The position numbers and the translations under genes are program-made. A stretch of 64,000 nucleotides of DNA from Echinometra lucunter (Eukaryota; Echinodermata; Echinoidea; Camarodonta; Echinometridae): assembly GCA_029962745.1 (NCBI GenBank), contig CM057165.1, positions 3,068,340-3,132,339 on the forward strand. Reading direction: 5' to 3'. Shown piece by piece: positions 46,901 to 54,236 of this stretch. The notes beneath the pieces were generated by a model. It did no database searches and was not told the origin of the DNA. It saw only the letters and a list, made by a program, of their open reading frames with translations. Numbering within the stretch: position 1 is the first letter of the stretch; each line of letters starts with the position of its first letter.

Positions 46901-49900
46901 CTTGGCTCATGTATGCATATGGAAAGGGCAATGCTCTCATTAGATTCGGGGGGTCACAAGGTCAAAGGTCAAGGTCAAAGATGTCATTGTATAAATGAAA
47001 ATAAAGCAACATGGAGTGCCATTTTATTTCTGATCTGGTAATGGCGGAGGCATAAAGTTCGACCACGCGTGGTCGAAGATTCATCTAGTTAAATTTGCAT
47101 GCAAAAATAGGATTTTTGGCATGAAAATAGGATAAAAGGAAGTACAGAATAGGATTTTTTTTCCAGTTGGGGTTGGCAGCTCTGTCATTGTCAAGTACAA
47201 TCATACCTTCTACAGTGAAACCTGCCTACAGTGGCCACTCAAGGGAAACAAGAATGTGGCCTTTATAGACAGGTGGCTGCTATTGGCAGGTTCTTAAACA
47301 CATAACTTATCTCCAAGCTCCTATTTTGGTTGTATTTTTGAACTGTTTTTGAGGTCTAATATAAAAGGTAGTTTCCCTGGTCTCAGTGAGGTCTCCAAAA
47401 ACACCAGTTCCATGGTATAATGAATCAATTTAACATCAGCAAAATCAAGTAACCATAATGTAAAGTGTAAATTAACATTTAATTCATGTTTTTGATATTT
47501 ATATTTCCAGCTTGATGATAGTCCAGAGATGATTAAGTGCAAAGTTTGCAAGAATACAGTAAGTAAATGCTTTCTTTATTTATAAAGGCTCATTCAGATA
47601 TACAGGGGAAAACCCCCACAATTATACTGAGTCTCTCACGAGACAATCACTAAGAGGACCACTTTGCTTGAATTTGAAAATGCCGTTATGTGCCTCCCGC
47701 CGCGTGATACGCCAATACACACATTACGGTAAGGTGAGTCATATACGCACATGCGCACTCCTTATGTCTATTCTGTGCAACCGACCCTCGTATATTTTTC
47801 AAACATTGGTTCACATTTTTAATATTTAAAAATACTTCCTGTGAATATCATACTTTGAAACTTTCAGACTGGTATTTTTACACTATAACCCTTATGTTTT
47901 TCCCATTTTCAAGTAACAACACTAGATTTTTTAAAATCATAACAATGTTAACTAATGTCTTTAAGATAATGAGATGCTCATTAATGCATGAAAAATAGTT
48001 ATTACTAATATAAAAAAGAGTTTTGCCAAAAATTGCGCCGACAACTTGTGACGTAATATGTTGTGCTAACTTTATAAGAATTTAATTGGTCCATTACTTT
48101 TACCGCCAGGTGGCAAAAAATATGCCTTTTGCCCAGCTGATATTTTATTTTCCGCCTCATATCCCATTCATTTGCACCCCATCCCTAAAAAAGTGGGTTT
48201 TCTGTGTGGGTTTTCCACTTGATATGTGAACAAGCCTTTGTTTAACCAATTCGTGACAGGAATTATTTGAAGCCTAATTTGATTTACTTTCATTCTTCAA
48301 ATTGGCAACACCAACATTTTTATTTTATTGCTACATTTTTCTTATAAAACATCATGTATCTGAAATGAATATAAATTGGCAGAAATTATGATGAGAAGTC
48401 AAAAGGTTGCCAATTTGCAGGGGAAAACAGTGATTTTAAACTTTCTATCACATTGCCAATTTAAAGATTTTAATGCTTATTTTCCTTTTAAAAAATTTCA
48501 GCATCAAACAATGAATATTGACGCAACCAAAATGGGCACAATTTGTGTAGAATTTTTTGCTCTTTCTGCTCATGTATTTGGTATGATTTTTAGGGCTTTG
48601 CATCAAAAGATATTAGGCCAAACCACAAAATGTGGACCTCTGTCACGAATTGGTTAACATGTTTCTCTTTACTGCTGGTATTTTCATTGGGTTAAGCCCA
48701 TGTTATTTTGCAAGATGCCATGGTTCATCAGTCACATTTGTAGAACATCTATCAGCAAGATAGCACCACGCTTGAGTTGTATAATGATAAAGGGGTATGA
48801 AGACATAGGGTGGACCTGCTGGGCATGTTTTGCAGCTGATTGAAGGGAGGGGGGCTCTAAAATTGTTCGACATGTATTCGTGCTGTGTAATCGTTGTAAA
48901 ATTGAAACAGAATTATAGTGATGTTTTCAGAATTTTGTGATCTTATGAAGAGTTTCTTACATTTAGTTTAGTTTTGGTTTACCTGATTGCTAAGAAAGCA
49001 TGCATGTTTGTAAGTACCGGTAAGTGACCAGAGGACTGATGGCTTTAAGTCCTCTCTGAAGGACCTGGTAATGAGGATGATTGCCTTACCAAAGGGCACT
49101 GGTGCATCGCCGTGGTTTCAAACCCGGGACACCAGGGGAGCGTTTCATGAAGAGTTTTGTCAGTGATTTTCACCGGCAACTATTACAAGCTACTGAAAAT
49201 CCTCACATCTGATTGGCTGAGAGCAAATTAGTCGGTGAAAATCACTGACGAGACTCTTCATGAAACACTCCCCAGATTACAAGACCACTGCTCTACCAAT
49301 TGAGCTATGGCCCCTTCCTCTATTCAATGCGATACCTTTACCAGTAAAATAATAAGTTGTAAAATGCCTTTGATTTATTAAAGTATGAATCATAGCACAC
49401 TGTGGCTCCACTGGAGCCCAGTTTGCACTACTGTTCTGCTTATCTATTTCAATGGTTTATAGAAATAGAGACGTAAAACTCAAATTTCTCATTTCTAATT
49501 TGACTTATCCAGTATGAACTGAAGCAGGGCAAAGTCCATCTGTACCAAGGTCTAAGCTCCAGGGATGCCACTCTCTGCTTCCTGGCCTTCTTTGCCATGG
49601 GAGGAGGACCAGGAGCTGTCTATGCTGTTCTCCAGGCCTACCCCTCCAGTACTATCAACATTGTCACCATCGGCATGTGTGTACTCCTGGAGATGACCTG
49701 TCTAAGGTGAATAATCTTTAATGCCACTTGGAAATCTTCAAATTGGCACCTTATGACCAAAATTTTCTTTTTTCTTGTTTCTTTTGTTTTTTTTGTTCAA
49801 TAGTACAAAAAAAATTGAATCATGTATTTAGAAAAATTAGAATTTAAGAATGGGTATTATTTCCCCCCCCCCCCCAAATATGGGTACATTAGATCAGGTG

Positions 49901-51069
49901 CAGATCCAGATTTTGTAAAAGAGGGGATATAATATTCAGAAATTTTCAGCCAAGTAAAAGGGTAAAAGAAAAGGGAAAAAAGTCATTGCTTCATGAGGAA
50001 CAGCATAATCTAGTACATAACCTGGAGTTGTGTACTTCAGGTATGCCAGGTGGGATTCAGAAGGGAAGGGGGGGGGCAGAGGCCTGGGCACCATTTCATA
50101 AAAGTTGTCAGCACTGACAAGTTGTCATTCTCTGACAGTTACCATAGCAATCATTGCCCAGTGCTTCTCAGCCAATCCAAACCAAGGATTTTACTGAAAT
50201 TGTTGGAGAATGACAACTTGTCAGTACTGACAATGTTCATGAAACAGTGCCCGGATGTACCCATACACTCCCCTTCTGCCACTGCACTAAATGAGGCCAA
50301 TTTTATGATTTCCATTCTGTTAATCATTCTGTAATGGAAAAAAAGTAGGACTTGAGTTGTTCAGTGATTTTGATTTATTTAATTGTGCATGCATAGACTT
50401 TAACTATTTTGATAATGCCCGTCTTTAACAAATGATCTCTAATGAGTTGCTCTTATATCTGAAGGTCTTTGAAAGTTGTTGAATCCTGAATATATTTATT
50501 TTGAGGTATGGAAAATATAATGCAAATAATCAATCACAATGTTGTGCATTCAAAGAGGATTATGTGTATCGTTTTCTTTTGTTGATTTTTAAAGGCTCTC
50601 CTAAAGTAAAAAAATTAATGGTCTGATATTACTTAGAGTGGACTTTCAGTGAATCAGTTTTGGAATCTAAATGACTGTCTTCTTACTTCAAAAATTCACT
50701 AATCCTTTCCTTCATTTCAGGTATCTTGGTTATACTATGACCAATGCCTACAAGAGAGCCAAGATATTTTCCCTGAGAATTATGGGAAAGACATCAACAT
50801 CCATCATCATGGAGAATGAAGCGTCGACTTCAGGCGCTCATGAACAGTCCAGTGAATGCAAAACCAATGCTGAAGCTAGCGGTTCAAAACGTGAAGACTC
50901 AGAGTATGGTGGTGGTGAAGGAACAAGTGATGTATCAGTTGTTGAAGCTGAAGTGGTTGACGCCAGTAGGACATTAGAGCAATGTGAAGTCCATGAAACT
51001 GTTGACTCAGGTGCAACGAGGGTCGAGTCACACGTGCAAGCTGAAATGAGGACCGATGTCAAAATTTGA
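28507..51069 (+). CDS. EGF-like, seven-pass membrane, RING-CH ubiquitin-ligase-like protein (12 exons found)
   Basis: Exons: 28507-28629, 31265-31366, 34239-34376, 35718-35813, 36814-37047, 38404-38553, 41062-41160, 42909-43038, 45637-45761, 47511-47558, 49513-49706, 50721-51069, about 595 residues. Order: EGF-like module (residues 23-49); seven hydrophobic segments near 56-77, 102-121, 130-151, 171-193, 207-228, 253-273 and 290-311; polar linker; RING-CH domain; two hydrophobic segments; tail of about 85 residues rich in Ser and Glu. RING-CH plus a two-pass hairpin is the core of MARCH E3 ligases, which ubiquitinate membrane proteins. The seven-pass part recalls TOM1/GPR137-like proteins, but that is by eye. 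Predicted topology puts the EGF-like module outside and RING and tail in the cytosol. Breaks: one extra base at about 38485, and a phase mismatch between the exons ending at 43038 and starting at 45637, so an exon is missing there. Confidence 0.8.
28666..28860. repeat. Dispersed repeat (TACTGTAAA ... TTAATCGTGC), copy 1
   Basis: Shares TACTGTAAA, a GCACGA/GCGCGA segment, ACAGTTATCCTAA and GAAAAATTAATCGTGC with 53027-53245, in the same order. Lies just after exon 1 of the RING-CH gene. Confidence 0.65.
30423..30984. mobile_element. AACTTGTTATC palindrome interrupted by a tRNA-SINE
   Basis: Ends GGGCCCCATTTTATAAAAC and GTTTTATGAAACGGGGGCCC. Left and right halves match the uninterrupted relative at 43127-43275 up to CAATAACTGTTA and from AGCTACTGAAATCC. 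The insert between them is the SINE at 30473-30893. Confidence 0.8.
30473..30893 (-). mobile_element. tRNA-derived SINE, minus strand, ATT tail
   Basis: On the minus strand it starts with a tRNA-like head (about 30888-30810) with A box TTGGCTCAGTCGG and B box GGGTTCGAGTCC, runs through a body of over 300 bases and ends in an ATT tail at about 30473-30500. It sits in the centre of the palindrome above. Confidence 0.75.
31265..31366 (+). CDS. RING-CH gene exon 2: end of EGF-like module, membrane segment 1
   Basis: 34 codons between TTTAG and TTA|GTGAGT. VQFQGGNC completes the EGF-like module and NNTY is a sequon. Then comes a strongly hydrophobic stretch (YFIAFGSVFYLLCCVATIQL). Confidence 0.85.
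31793..32130. mobile_element. TTAA-ended palindromic MITE
   Basis: Perfect 18-bp terminal repeats TTAAAGAGGCTCTGTCGT and complement, with a further CATGGGGA/TCCCCATG pair inside. It lies in intron 2 of the RING-CH gene. Confidence 0.8.
32755..33899. mobile_element. TTAA-ended MITE (GTTCAGATATGAG) with another MITE inside
   Basis: Ends TTAAGGGGTGTTCAGATATG and CATATCTGAACATCCCTTTA. Internal words such as TTAGCGCAAAATATGTTG recur, diverged and inverted, in 36411-36770 and more weakly in 47584-48240. Interrupted by the element at 33201-33809. Confidence 0.7.
33201..33809. mobile_element. TTAA-ended palindromic MITE, nested
   Basis: Ends TTAAAGGAGAATGCAACCC and its complement. Arms of over 250 bases include GATCCTTGAGTTGGCAACTT against its complement and GTGATGTCATCGTGGACAAC against a diverged one. 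Confidence 0.8.
34239..34376 (+). CDS. RING-CH gene exon 3: basic loop and membrane segment 2
   Basis: 46 codons between AATCCAG and TTG|GTAAAT. A basic polar loop (MRSEFQRAKTH) is followed by a hydrophobic segment starting TLYIMVILATFSRG. Confidence 0.85.
34549..34861. mobile_element. AACTTGTTATC palindrome interrupted by a SINE
   Basis: Opposite orientation to 30423-30984. Ends GGGCCTGTTTCATAAAATTT and GTTTTATGAAATGGGGCCCC, with CTCAGCCAATCAGATGCAAG in the left half. A SINE occupies 34633-34787. Confidence 0.75.
34633..34787 (+). mobile_element. SINE of the CTAAAGCCAGGG family with target duplication
   Basis: Flanked by AAGAAT at 34627-34632 and 34788-34793. Contains CTCGAGCTAAAGCCAGGG and a TTATTA tail. 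Removing the insert and one AAGAAT restores the palindrome. Confidence 0.65.
35261..35580. repeat. Tandem duplication, two 160-bp units
   Basis: 35261-35420 and 35421-35580 are near-identical, both starting TTTGAAGAAATGGGTCTCTG. The core ACAGTGAAACCTACAAACG resembles the ACAGTGAAACCTGCCTACAG piece at about 47212. Confidence 0.9.
35718..35813 (+). CDS. RING-CH gene exon 4: membrane segment 3
   Basis: 32 codons between TTTCCAG and GAG|GTAAGA. Hydrophobic and cysteine-rich (FLLSSCSLCVCFWAE). Its 3' end and donor are duplicated downstream at 35959-36080. Confidence 0.85.
35959..36080 (+). pseudogene. Duplicated 3' end of exon 4 with its intron start
   Basis: Matches 35784-35905: CTGTTTTGTCTGTGTATGCG followed by TCTGGGCTGCGGTAAAGC copies the last part of exon 4 and its donor, then AGGCCCAAACTGGACCATTT copies the intron. 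The donor has become GTAAAG. A third, weaker trace (CTACTGGGCTGTAGTAAGAC) lies at about 36262. None carries a full exon. Confidence 0.75.
36411..36770. mobile_element. Palindromic element, GTGGTACCACACTG type
   Basis: Ends AGGTGCTTTCACACATGATG and CATCATGTGGGAAAGCACCT; next come GCGACAGGTGGTACCACAC-type arms. Interior is related to 32755-33899. Confidence 0.75.
36814..37047 (+). CDS. RING-CH gene exon 5: membrane segments 4 and 5
   Basis: 78 codons between ACACAG and AAG|GTGAGT, phase 0 at both ends. Two hydrophobic segments (SLVYFLIFNVFLYAALIAQF and GFFGSLIFIEVILFLAYGV) are separated by a loop containing ELVPEPSY. Confidence 0.88.
37062..37350. repeat. (TCTG/TCTC)n microsatellite
   Basis: Nearly 300 bases of TCTG, TCTC and TTTC words starting 15 bases after the exon 5 donor. 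Confidence 0.9.
38404..38553 (+). CDS. RING-CH gene exon 6: membrane segment 6, with a frameshift
   Basis: 150 bp between CTATAG and GAA|GTAAGT. Frame 1 reads VKGAFANASTSLDPRTLHLS then RFGLLFQ; from there only the next frame stays hydrophobic and open (AILQILTAFFLMMSVTEAKW). Dropping one G of the GG at 38485-38486 joins them and gives 149 bases, the phase that exon 7 needs. The alternative is a later acceptor (AAAG|GAG or GGAG|CCT), which keeps the end frame without a frameshift but replaces the first half of the exon. Confidence 0.75.
39156..39490. mobile_element. Decayed GTTCGTAA palindrome
   Basis: GGGTGTTTTACAAAGCTGTG at the left and a CATGCATAACTTTGAGCACAG-like right half followed by a C run. 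The middle shares GACTTTATGAAGAACTTGAA with 7256-7577. Confidence 0.5.
39960..40112 (+). mobile_element. Possible LINE 3' end with (ACTTGA)n tail
   Basis: AT-rich sequence ending GAAAATACATTGAACTTGAA plus another ACTTG. The style fits a non-LTR tail; no protein frame is recognisable and the left limit is open. Confidence 0.35.
40119..40368 (+). mobile_element. tRNA-derived SINE with ATC/ATT tail
   Basis: tRNA-like head GTTGGTAAGAGCATGCCC, then GTGAGTTCGATTCCC as B box. Body contains AAATGGGTACCTGGCACTG and GGTTGCGCAGTATAGATATC, then (ATC)n. The 3' part of a second copy follows at 40499-40620. Confidence 0.7.
40362..41033. repeat. Compound (ATC/ATT)n microsatellite with a SINE fragment
   Basis: Two long ATC/ATT tracts (40362-40472 and 40616-41033) flank a partial SINE copy at 40499-40615. 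The right tract stops about 28 bases before exon 7. Confidence 0.95.
41062..41160 (+). CDS. RING-CH gene exon 7: membrane segment 7
   Basis: 99 bp between CTTGCAG and AG|GTGACT. The first base completes an Asn codon with exon 6. Encodes IPLLQRN, then a hydrophobic segment (SYVIIFRIVELAMVMWFPCV) and a basic end (NCRR). The acceptor lies about 25 bases after a 400-base ATT/ATC microsatellite. Confidence 0.85.
41194..41329. mobile_element. Palindromic element, TTACCATCAA type
   Basis: GCCTCGTTGCATAAAACTTA at the left and TAAGTTTTATGCCACGGGGC at the right; inner pairs are TTACCATCAATGGTAACT-like. The centre contains CAGCCAATCAGGG. Confidence 0.75.
41643..42142. other. Assembly gap, 500 N
   Basis: Placeholder gap in intron 7 of the RING-CH gene, entered from a T run and left into a (TAG)n repeat, so the repeat is the likely cause. 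Exons 7 and 8 match in phase across it. Confidence 0.98.
42143..42365. repeat. (TAG/GTA/TTAGTA)n microsatellite
   Basis: Purine-rich TAG and GTAGTG words grading into TATTAGTATTAG. Confidence 0.9.
42909..43038 (+). CDS. RING-CH gene exon 8: polar linker
   Basis: 130 bp between TTTAATTAG and CTG|GTAAGA. Encodes a charged linker (SNPHRQFSQSDERRQAF, later QTLTKVQRHGAEVAL). It enters in the phase left by exon 7 and leaves in phase 0, which does not fit the next recognised exon. Confidence 0.75.
43127..43275. mobile_element. AACTTGTTATC palindrome, uninterrupted copy
   Basis: GAGCCCAGTTTCATAAAATT to AATGAAACGGGGCCC, with TTGTTATCAATAACAAG near the left end and CATCTGATTGGCTGAG in the middle. It is the reference for the two interrupted copies. 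Confidence 0.85.
43276..45595 (+). other. Intron 8 of the RING-CH gene; missing exon expected
   Basis: The flanking exons disagree in phase, so a coding exon whose length leaves remainder 1 on division by 3 should lie between 43039 and 45636. I checked the clearest acceptor-like sites (near 43881, 44745, 44852, 45037, 45225 and 45392); each either met an early stop or lacked a convincing donor. Confidence 0.5.
45596..45634 (+). promoter_or_regulatory. (TC)n pyrimidine tract of the RING exon acceptor
   Basis: A T/C run including about twelve TC units leads directly into TTAG at the exon 9 start. It serves as the polypyrimidine tract of that splice site. Confidence 0.75.
45637..45761 (+). CDS. 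RING-CH gene exon 9: first part of the RING-CH domain
   Basis: 125 bp from acceptor TCTCTTAG to GAG|GTAATA; needs one base from the previous exon. Contains PECWICYD (C-x2-C), PCTC (C-x-C), then K-x6-HHEC (C-x7-H-x2-C) and LRKWMLE. These are six of the eight zinc ligands in C4HC3 order, with the Trp typical of RING-CH. The acceptor's pyrimidine tract is a (TC)n microsatellite. Confidence 0.92.
45819..47185. mobile_element. Element with GCAGAGCTGCCA / TGGCAGCTCTG ends and a nested insertion
   Basis: Ends are inverted copies of AGAGCTGCCA. Inside each end lie several AATAGGATTTTT words. The element at 46155-47090 is inserted in the middle. Confidence 0.6.
46155..47090. mobile_element. Dispersed element with about 150-bp tandem units
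   Basis: Ends carry the inverted pair TTTATGCCTCCGCC (46155-46168) and GGCGGAGGCATAAA (47043-47056). Then come (GTCC)n at 46207-46246 and five diverged units of about 150 bp, each with an AACTTAAGAACC-like word, CTTCAAACTTGGCTCATGTA and an AGGTCAAAGGTCA-like word. An 18-bp perfect palindrome TCGACCACGCGTGGTCGA is at 47059-47076. No coding frame. I recall similar TCCGTCCG-plus-AAGGTCA repeats from other marine invertebrates. Confidence 0.8.
47511..47558 (+). CDS. RING-CH gene exon 10: end of the RING-CH domain
   Basis: 48 bp, 16 codons, between TTTCCAG and ACA|GTAAGT. LDDSPEMIKCKVCKNT supplies the last C-x2-C pair, 16 residues after the previous cysteine, which is within the family range. Confidence 0.9.
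47584..48240. mobile_element. Diverged palindromic element
   Basis: AAAGGCTCATTCAGATATAC at the left faces TTGATATGTGAACAAGCCTT at the right; next inside is GGGGAAAACCCCCAC facing GTGTGGGTTTTCC. Interior words match 32755-33899 and 36411-36770 weakly. Confidence 0.55.
48242..48657. mobile_element. TTAA-ended MITE, 18-bp perfect ends
   Basis: TTAACCAATTCGTGACAG at 48242-48259 and its exact complement at 48640-48657. It starts one base after the previous element. A decayed relative in inverse orientation is at about 53490-53820. Confidence 0.85.
49113..49314 (-). mobile_element. tRNA-like SINE head split by a palindrome
   Basis: On the minus strand, 49314-49275 reads GGGGCCATAGCTCAATTGG, then TAGAGCAGTGGTCTTGTAATC (Thr-like, TGT). 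The rest, with a B-box-like GGGTTTGAAAC, resumes at 49134-49113. The palindrome at 49135-49273 sits between A and B boxes. Confidence 0.65.
49135..49273. mobile_element. Palindromic MITE-like element, GTCAGTGA type
   Basis: GGGGAGCGTTTCATGAAGAG to CTCTTCATGAAACACTCCCC, with GTCAGTGATTTTCACCG facing CGGTGAAAATCACTGAC. Central CATCTGATTGGCTGAG. Same family as 5646-5792. Confidence 0.85.
49513..49706 (+). CDS. RING-CH gene exon 11: two-pass hairpin after the RING
   Basis: 194 bp between TTATCCAG and AG|GTGAAT. Begins YELKQGKVHLY, then two hydrophobic segments (ATLCFLAFFAMGGGPGAVYA and INIVTIGMCVLLEMTCL). RING-CH followed by a membrane hairpin is the usual MARCH layout. Confidence 0.88.
50086..50252. 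mobile_element. Palindromic element, TTGTCAGTACTGACAA type
   Basis: GGGCACCATTTCATAAAAG to ATGAAACAGTGCCC, inner pair TTGTCAGCACTGACAAGTTG facing CAACTTGTCAGTACTGACAA, and TCTCAGCCAATCCAAACCAA in the middle. Confidence 0.8.
50721..51069 (+). CDS. RING-CH gene last exon: cytoplasmic tail
   Basis: 349 bp from acceptor CATTTCAG to a TGA. After RYLGYTMTNAYKRAKIFSL comes an acidic, Ser/Thr- and Gly-rich tail (SSECKTNAEASGSKRED, GGGEGTSDVSVVEAEVVD) with no recognised domain. It is composed like a disordered regulatory tail. Confidence 0.85.
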
Positions 51070-51835
51070 CACTTTTGATGGAAGAGAGAATATTTTTTTT
51101 TGCCAGTAATTTGTAAGCCATTCCTATTTGCCATTCCATTGTAATTTTCTCATTTGTAAACAAACTCATTTTTCATAAGTACTGTTATATTTAAGAGCAC
51201 CAAGTGCAAAATACACCTATTTACTTTTGTGTTAATTGTATTATAGATATGATAATTTCATTATGCATTTCTGTAGAAATGTTATTTGCTAAATTCATTA
51301 TGCATATCAATGAATCATATCTGTTGTTTCATACATGTGTAGTTTGTAGAACATGATGAATATAGATTTCTGAAATGAGGTATGAGAGATGAGAATGCTT
51401 TAAAGCTTTGAAATCACATAAAATGTATTGACACCATTAAAATGTATTTGCATTACAGTATTCCATGGAGTTTATTTTGAAGTGTAACATCAACTCGACA
51501 TTGCTTGTGCTTGTATACGATAAGCTTTGTTTCATGTGTTTTGAGGTTCATGTGTAATTCATTTATAATAATTTGTTGTGAAAATTCATGGTTTTACAAT
51601 ACCTGTTCAGGTCTGAATATTAATGAAAATAATAATAATGATAACATTAATGATATATTGCTAGTTTCTATCGAAATATACTCAACTGCGCATAACAGTA
51701 CAATAGGAATAAGTAAATTTGCACTTTAAATCTGTTGTGCCGTATCGACTGCATGCACACCACTCTGCATTGTGTTGATCTTCAACTAAATGTATGAAGG
51801 ATACACTTTTACAGAAGAAGAATAAGAAGAATAGC

Positions 51836-51841
51836 AATAAA
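51836..51841 (+). terminator. Candidate poly(A) signal for the RING-CH gene
   Basis: AATAAA 767 bases after the stop codon. Other AATAAA words occur further right (for example near 52831), so the end of the 3' UTR is not fixed. Confidence 0.3.
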
Positions 51842-52126
51842 GTAGGATCAAGGAAGAACATAAATTGAATTATAATTAAGATCAGCCTTGAACATTTGGA
51901 AAGCTTACTGGCCCTACAAAAGCAATACATTACAACAAAATATGTCCATAAAAATTTGATGACTATGTAAGGAAAGTTTTATGGCAGTGTATTAGGAAGA
52001 TACATGCTCATGTGAAGATCACTCATGTGAAAGTGTACGACATGTACTAGGAGATGGCATTGTTACAGGGGCGGAGTGGCCAAGAGGAGTTTGGGGAGTA
52101 CAGGCTGGATGATAATTTGTTCCTAG

Positions 52127-52258
52127 AATGCACAAAATGCTACGTTTGCTCGAGCTAAAACAGGGGTAATAATATCTTAAGTCCTTTGGAAGCGCATAGA
52201 GATGTTATATCATAATGTGGTATGCACTATACAAGCATATTATTCTTATTCTTATTAT
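52127..52258 (+). mobile_element. SINE of the CTAAAGCCAGGG family
   Basis: TTTGCTCGAGCTAAAACAGG, then AAGTCCTTTGGAAGCGCATA and GGTATGCACTATACAAGC, ending in a CTTATT tail. Confidence 0.6.
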
Positions 52259-53026
52259 GGTCTTGAAGTGAATATTGTTTGCCCTGTATGTTTATTGTTG
52301 ATAAAGATGCGTGTTGTATACTAAGAACGAATAGATACTTTGTCAAACAGAGAGAGAGAGAGAGAGAGAGAGAGGCAGGGACATAAAGACTGAAGGAGAA
52401 ATAGAACGAGAGAGAGAAAGAAATCAGAAAGGTGCCATAATGTAATGAGACGGAAAGTGTGCTTCAGTTGTGCCTTGATTTACAAATTATTTGCAGAGTA
52501 CTTCATTTTTGCAGCTCTTATATGATTTATGCCAATTTTTGCAATGCAATAGTTAATCACATTTTGATACACAATGTGACTTTTTTTTTTTAATGTAATA
52601 GTTTAATCAAGATTTGATACATAGTGTAATATAGAGTGAGGTGCAGTTGAACCATTATACCATATGAAATATGTATTACAGTTCTTCAAGTCATGTATGT
52701 TAATTTATGTGGTTGAGTTTGTAAGTTTGAGATTTGCCTTAATTTGCAGTTGATCTGTAGAATATTCAAGTTTGGCAGCAATTTTTTTCATTTAATCTCA
52801 TGCAATATTTACTCAAGATTTGTTACACTAAATAAATCAGAATGCGATGCAAATATGTTTATAAGAATGAAAGGTCATTAAGTTATATATATGTCATATT
52901 TTTCAATAATATATTGTTTTATGTCATCTAGTTAGTAAGCTTTGATTGATATGCTTAAAATGAGAATAATGAATATATGAATTAATGTGTTGTGTGAAAA
53001 GACACCTAGACATACAGAGTTGAGTT

Positions 53027-53245
53027 ACTGTAAATATGGAATATTTTGCGGTGTTGAAATTTCCGCACATTTCGCGCGGCATGACACCTGCGCGAAAATA
53101 AACTCATGCCAAATATTGTGTTTATTATGCATGAGACTACAGTTATCCTAACTGTCCGTGAAAATTAAAGATGCACAATAGAGTGCAACTTGGCTGAGCA
53201 CGAAAAATTAATCGTGCAAAAATGTCAATTTTTTCAGTCAATCAG
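53027..53245. repeat. Dispersed repeat (TACTGTAAA ... TTAATCGTGC), copy 2
   Basis: TTACTGTAAATATGGAATAT, GCGCGAAAATAAACTCATGC, ACAGTTATCCTAACTGTCC and GAAAAATTAATCGTGC, in the same order as 28666-28860. Confidence 0.65.
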
Positions 53246-53867
53246 CTTTCTTGTGAATTATCACTGGAGATTTTAAAGGATCACAAATATTTTTTGAGAA
53301 ATCATATGCATATGTGCCAGGAAATTTGATATTTAGCAAAGTGCCATTTTTTATGCACCTTTTGCCAGAAGTATTTTGTTGTGGTTTGTAACTATGTTAT
53401 TCTGTTATCCTAATATTGCAATACAGTGGTAACTTGTAGAAGCTTGTTAGAAGAGCTTTTGATAGAGCAAAATACTAATGTAACCCATTTGTGACAGAGT
53501 GTCCACATTTTGTGGTTTAGCCCAATACTTTTGGATGCAGGGCCCTAAAAAATCATTAAAAATACAGGAGCAGAAAGAGCACAATATTGTGCCCATTTTT
53601 GATACATCAGTACATGTATTTGGTTTTAGATGCTGATAACAATTTTAATGGAAAGTCAGTATATTAAAGTTGGCAATGTGCTGGAAAGTTCAAAATCAGT
53701 GTTTTTCCATGCAAATTGGCAACCTTTTTAACTTGCTTTTGATCAATTTGTATTTATTTCGGATACATGACTTCAGATGAGAAAAAGCAACAAAAGAAAA
53801 ATACTGTTGTTGCCAACTTAAAGAAGAAAAACTGATTAGATAAGGTTTGAAATAATTGCTGTCATGA

Positions 53868-53896
53868 ATGCAGGGGTGGCGCCAGGGTGTTTTGAT

Positions 53897-53938
<42 letters not shown>

Positions 53939-54140
53939 AGATGACCCATAGGTGAATTTATTGAAGTTTTAAATAGGAGTATTATATAGTTGCAAGCCCC
54001 AAGCCTCTCTTTCCCCACCCTCTTCTTCTTCCTCCTCTTTTTCTTCCTTTTCTCTTCTTTTTTATCTTTTTTTTATCACTTGAAAAATCATAGGGGGGGC
54101 ATTTGCCCCCCCCCCCCCTGTAGCGCCACTTCTGCATGAA
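53868..54140. mobile_element. Small inverted-end element with a 40-G run
   Basis: ATGCAGGGGTGGCGCCAGGG at the left faces CTGTAGCGCCACTTCTGCAT at the right. Inside is a run of 40 G (53897-53936), then sequence ending in a C run. Confidence 0.55.
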
Positions 54141-54236
54141 TGGGATGACGATTTTGCAGGTCACAGCTCTTTGCATTTTCTTTTTTTAAATCCTGATGTA
54201 ACAAGGTAGTTTTCATAGTCCAAATGTTCTCATCTT

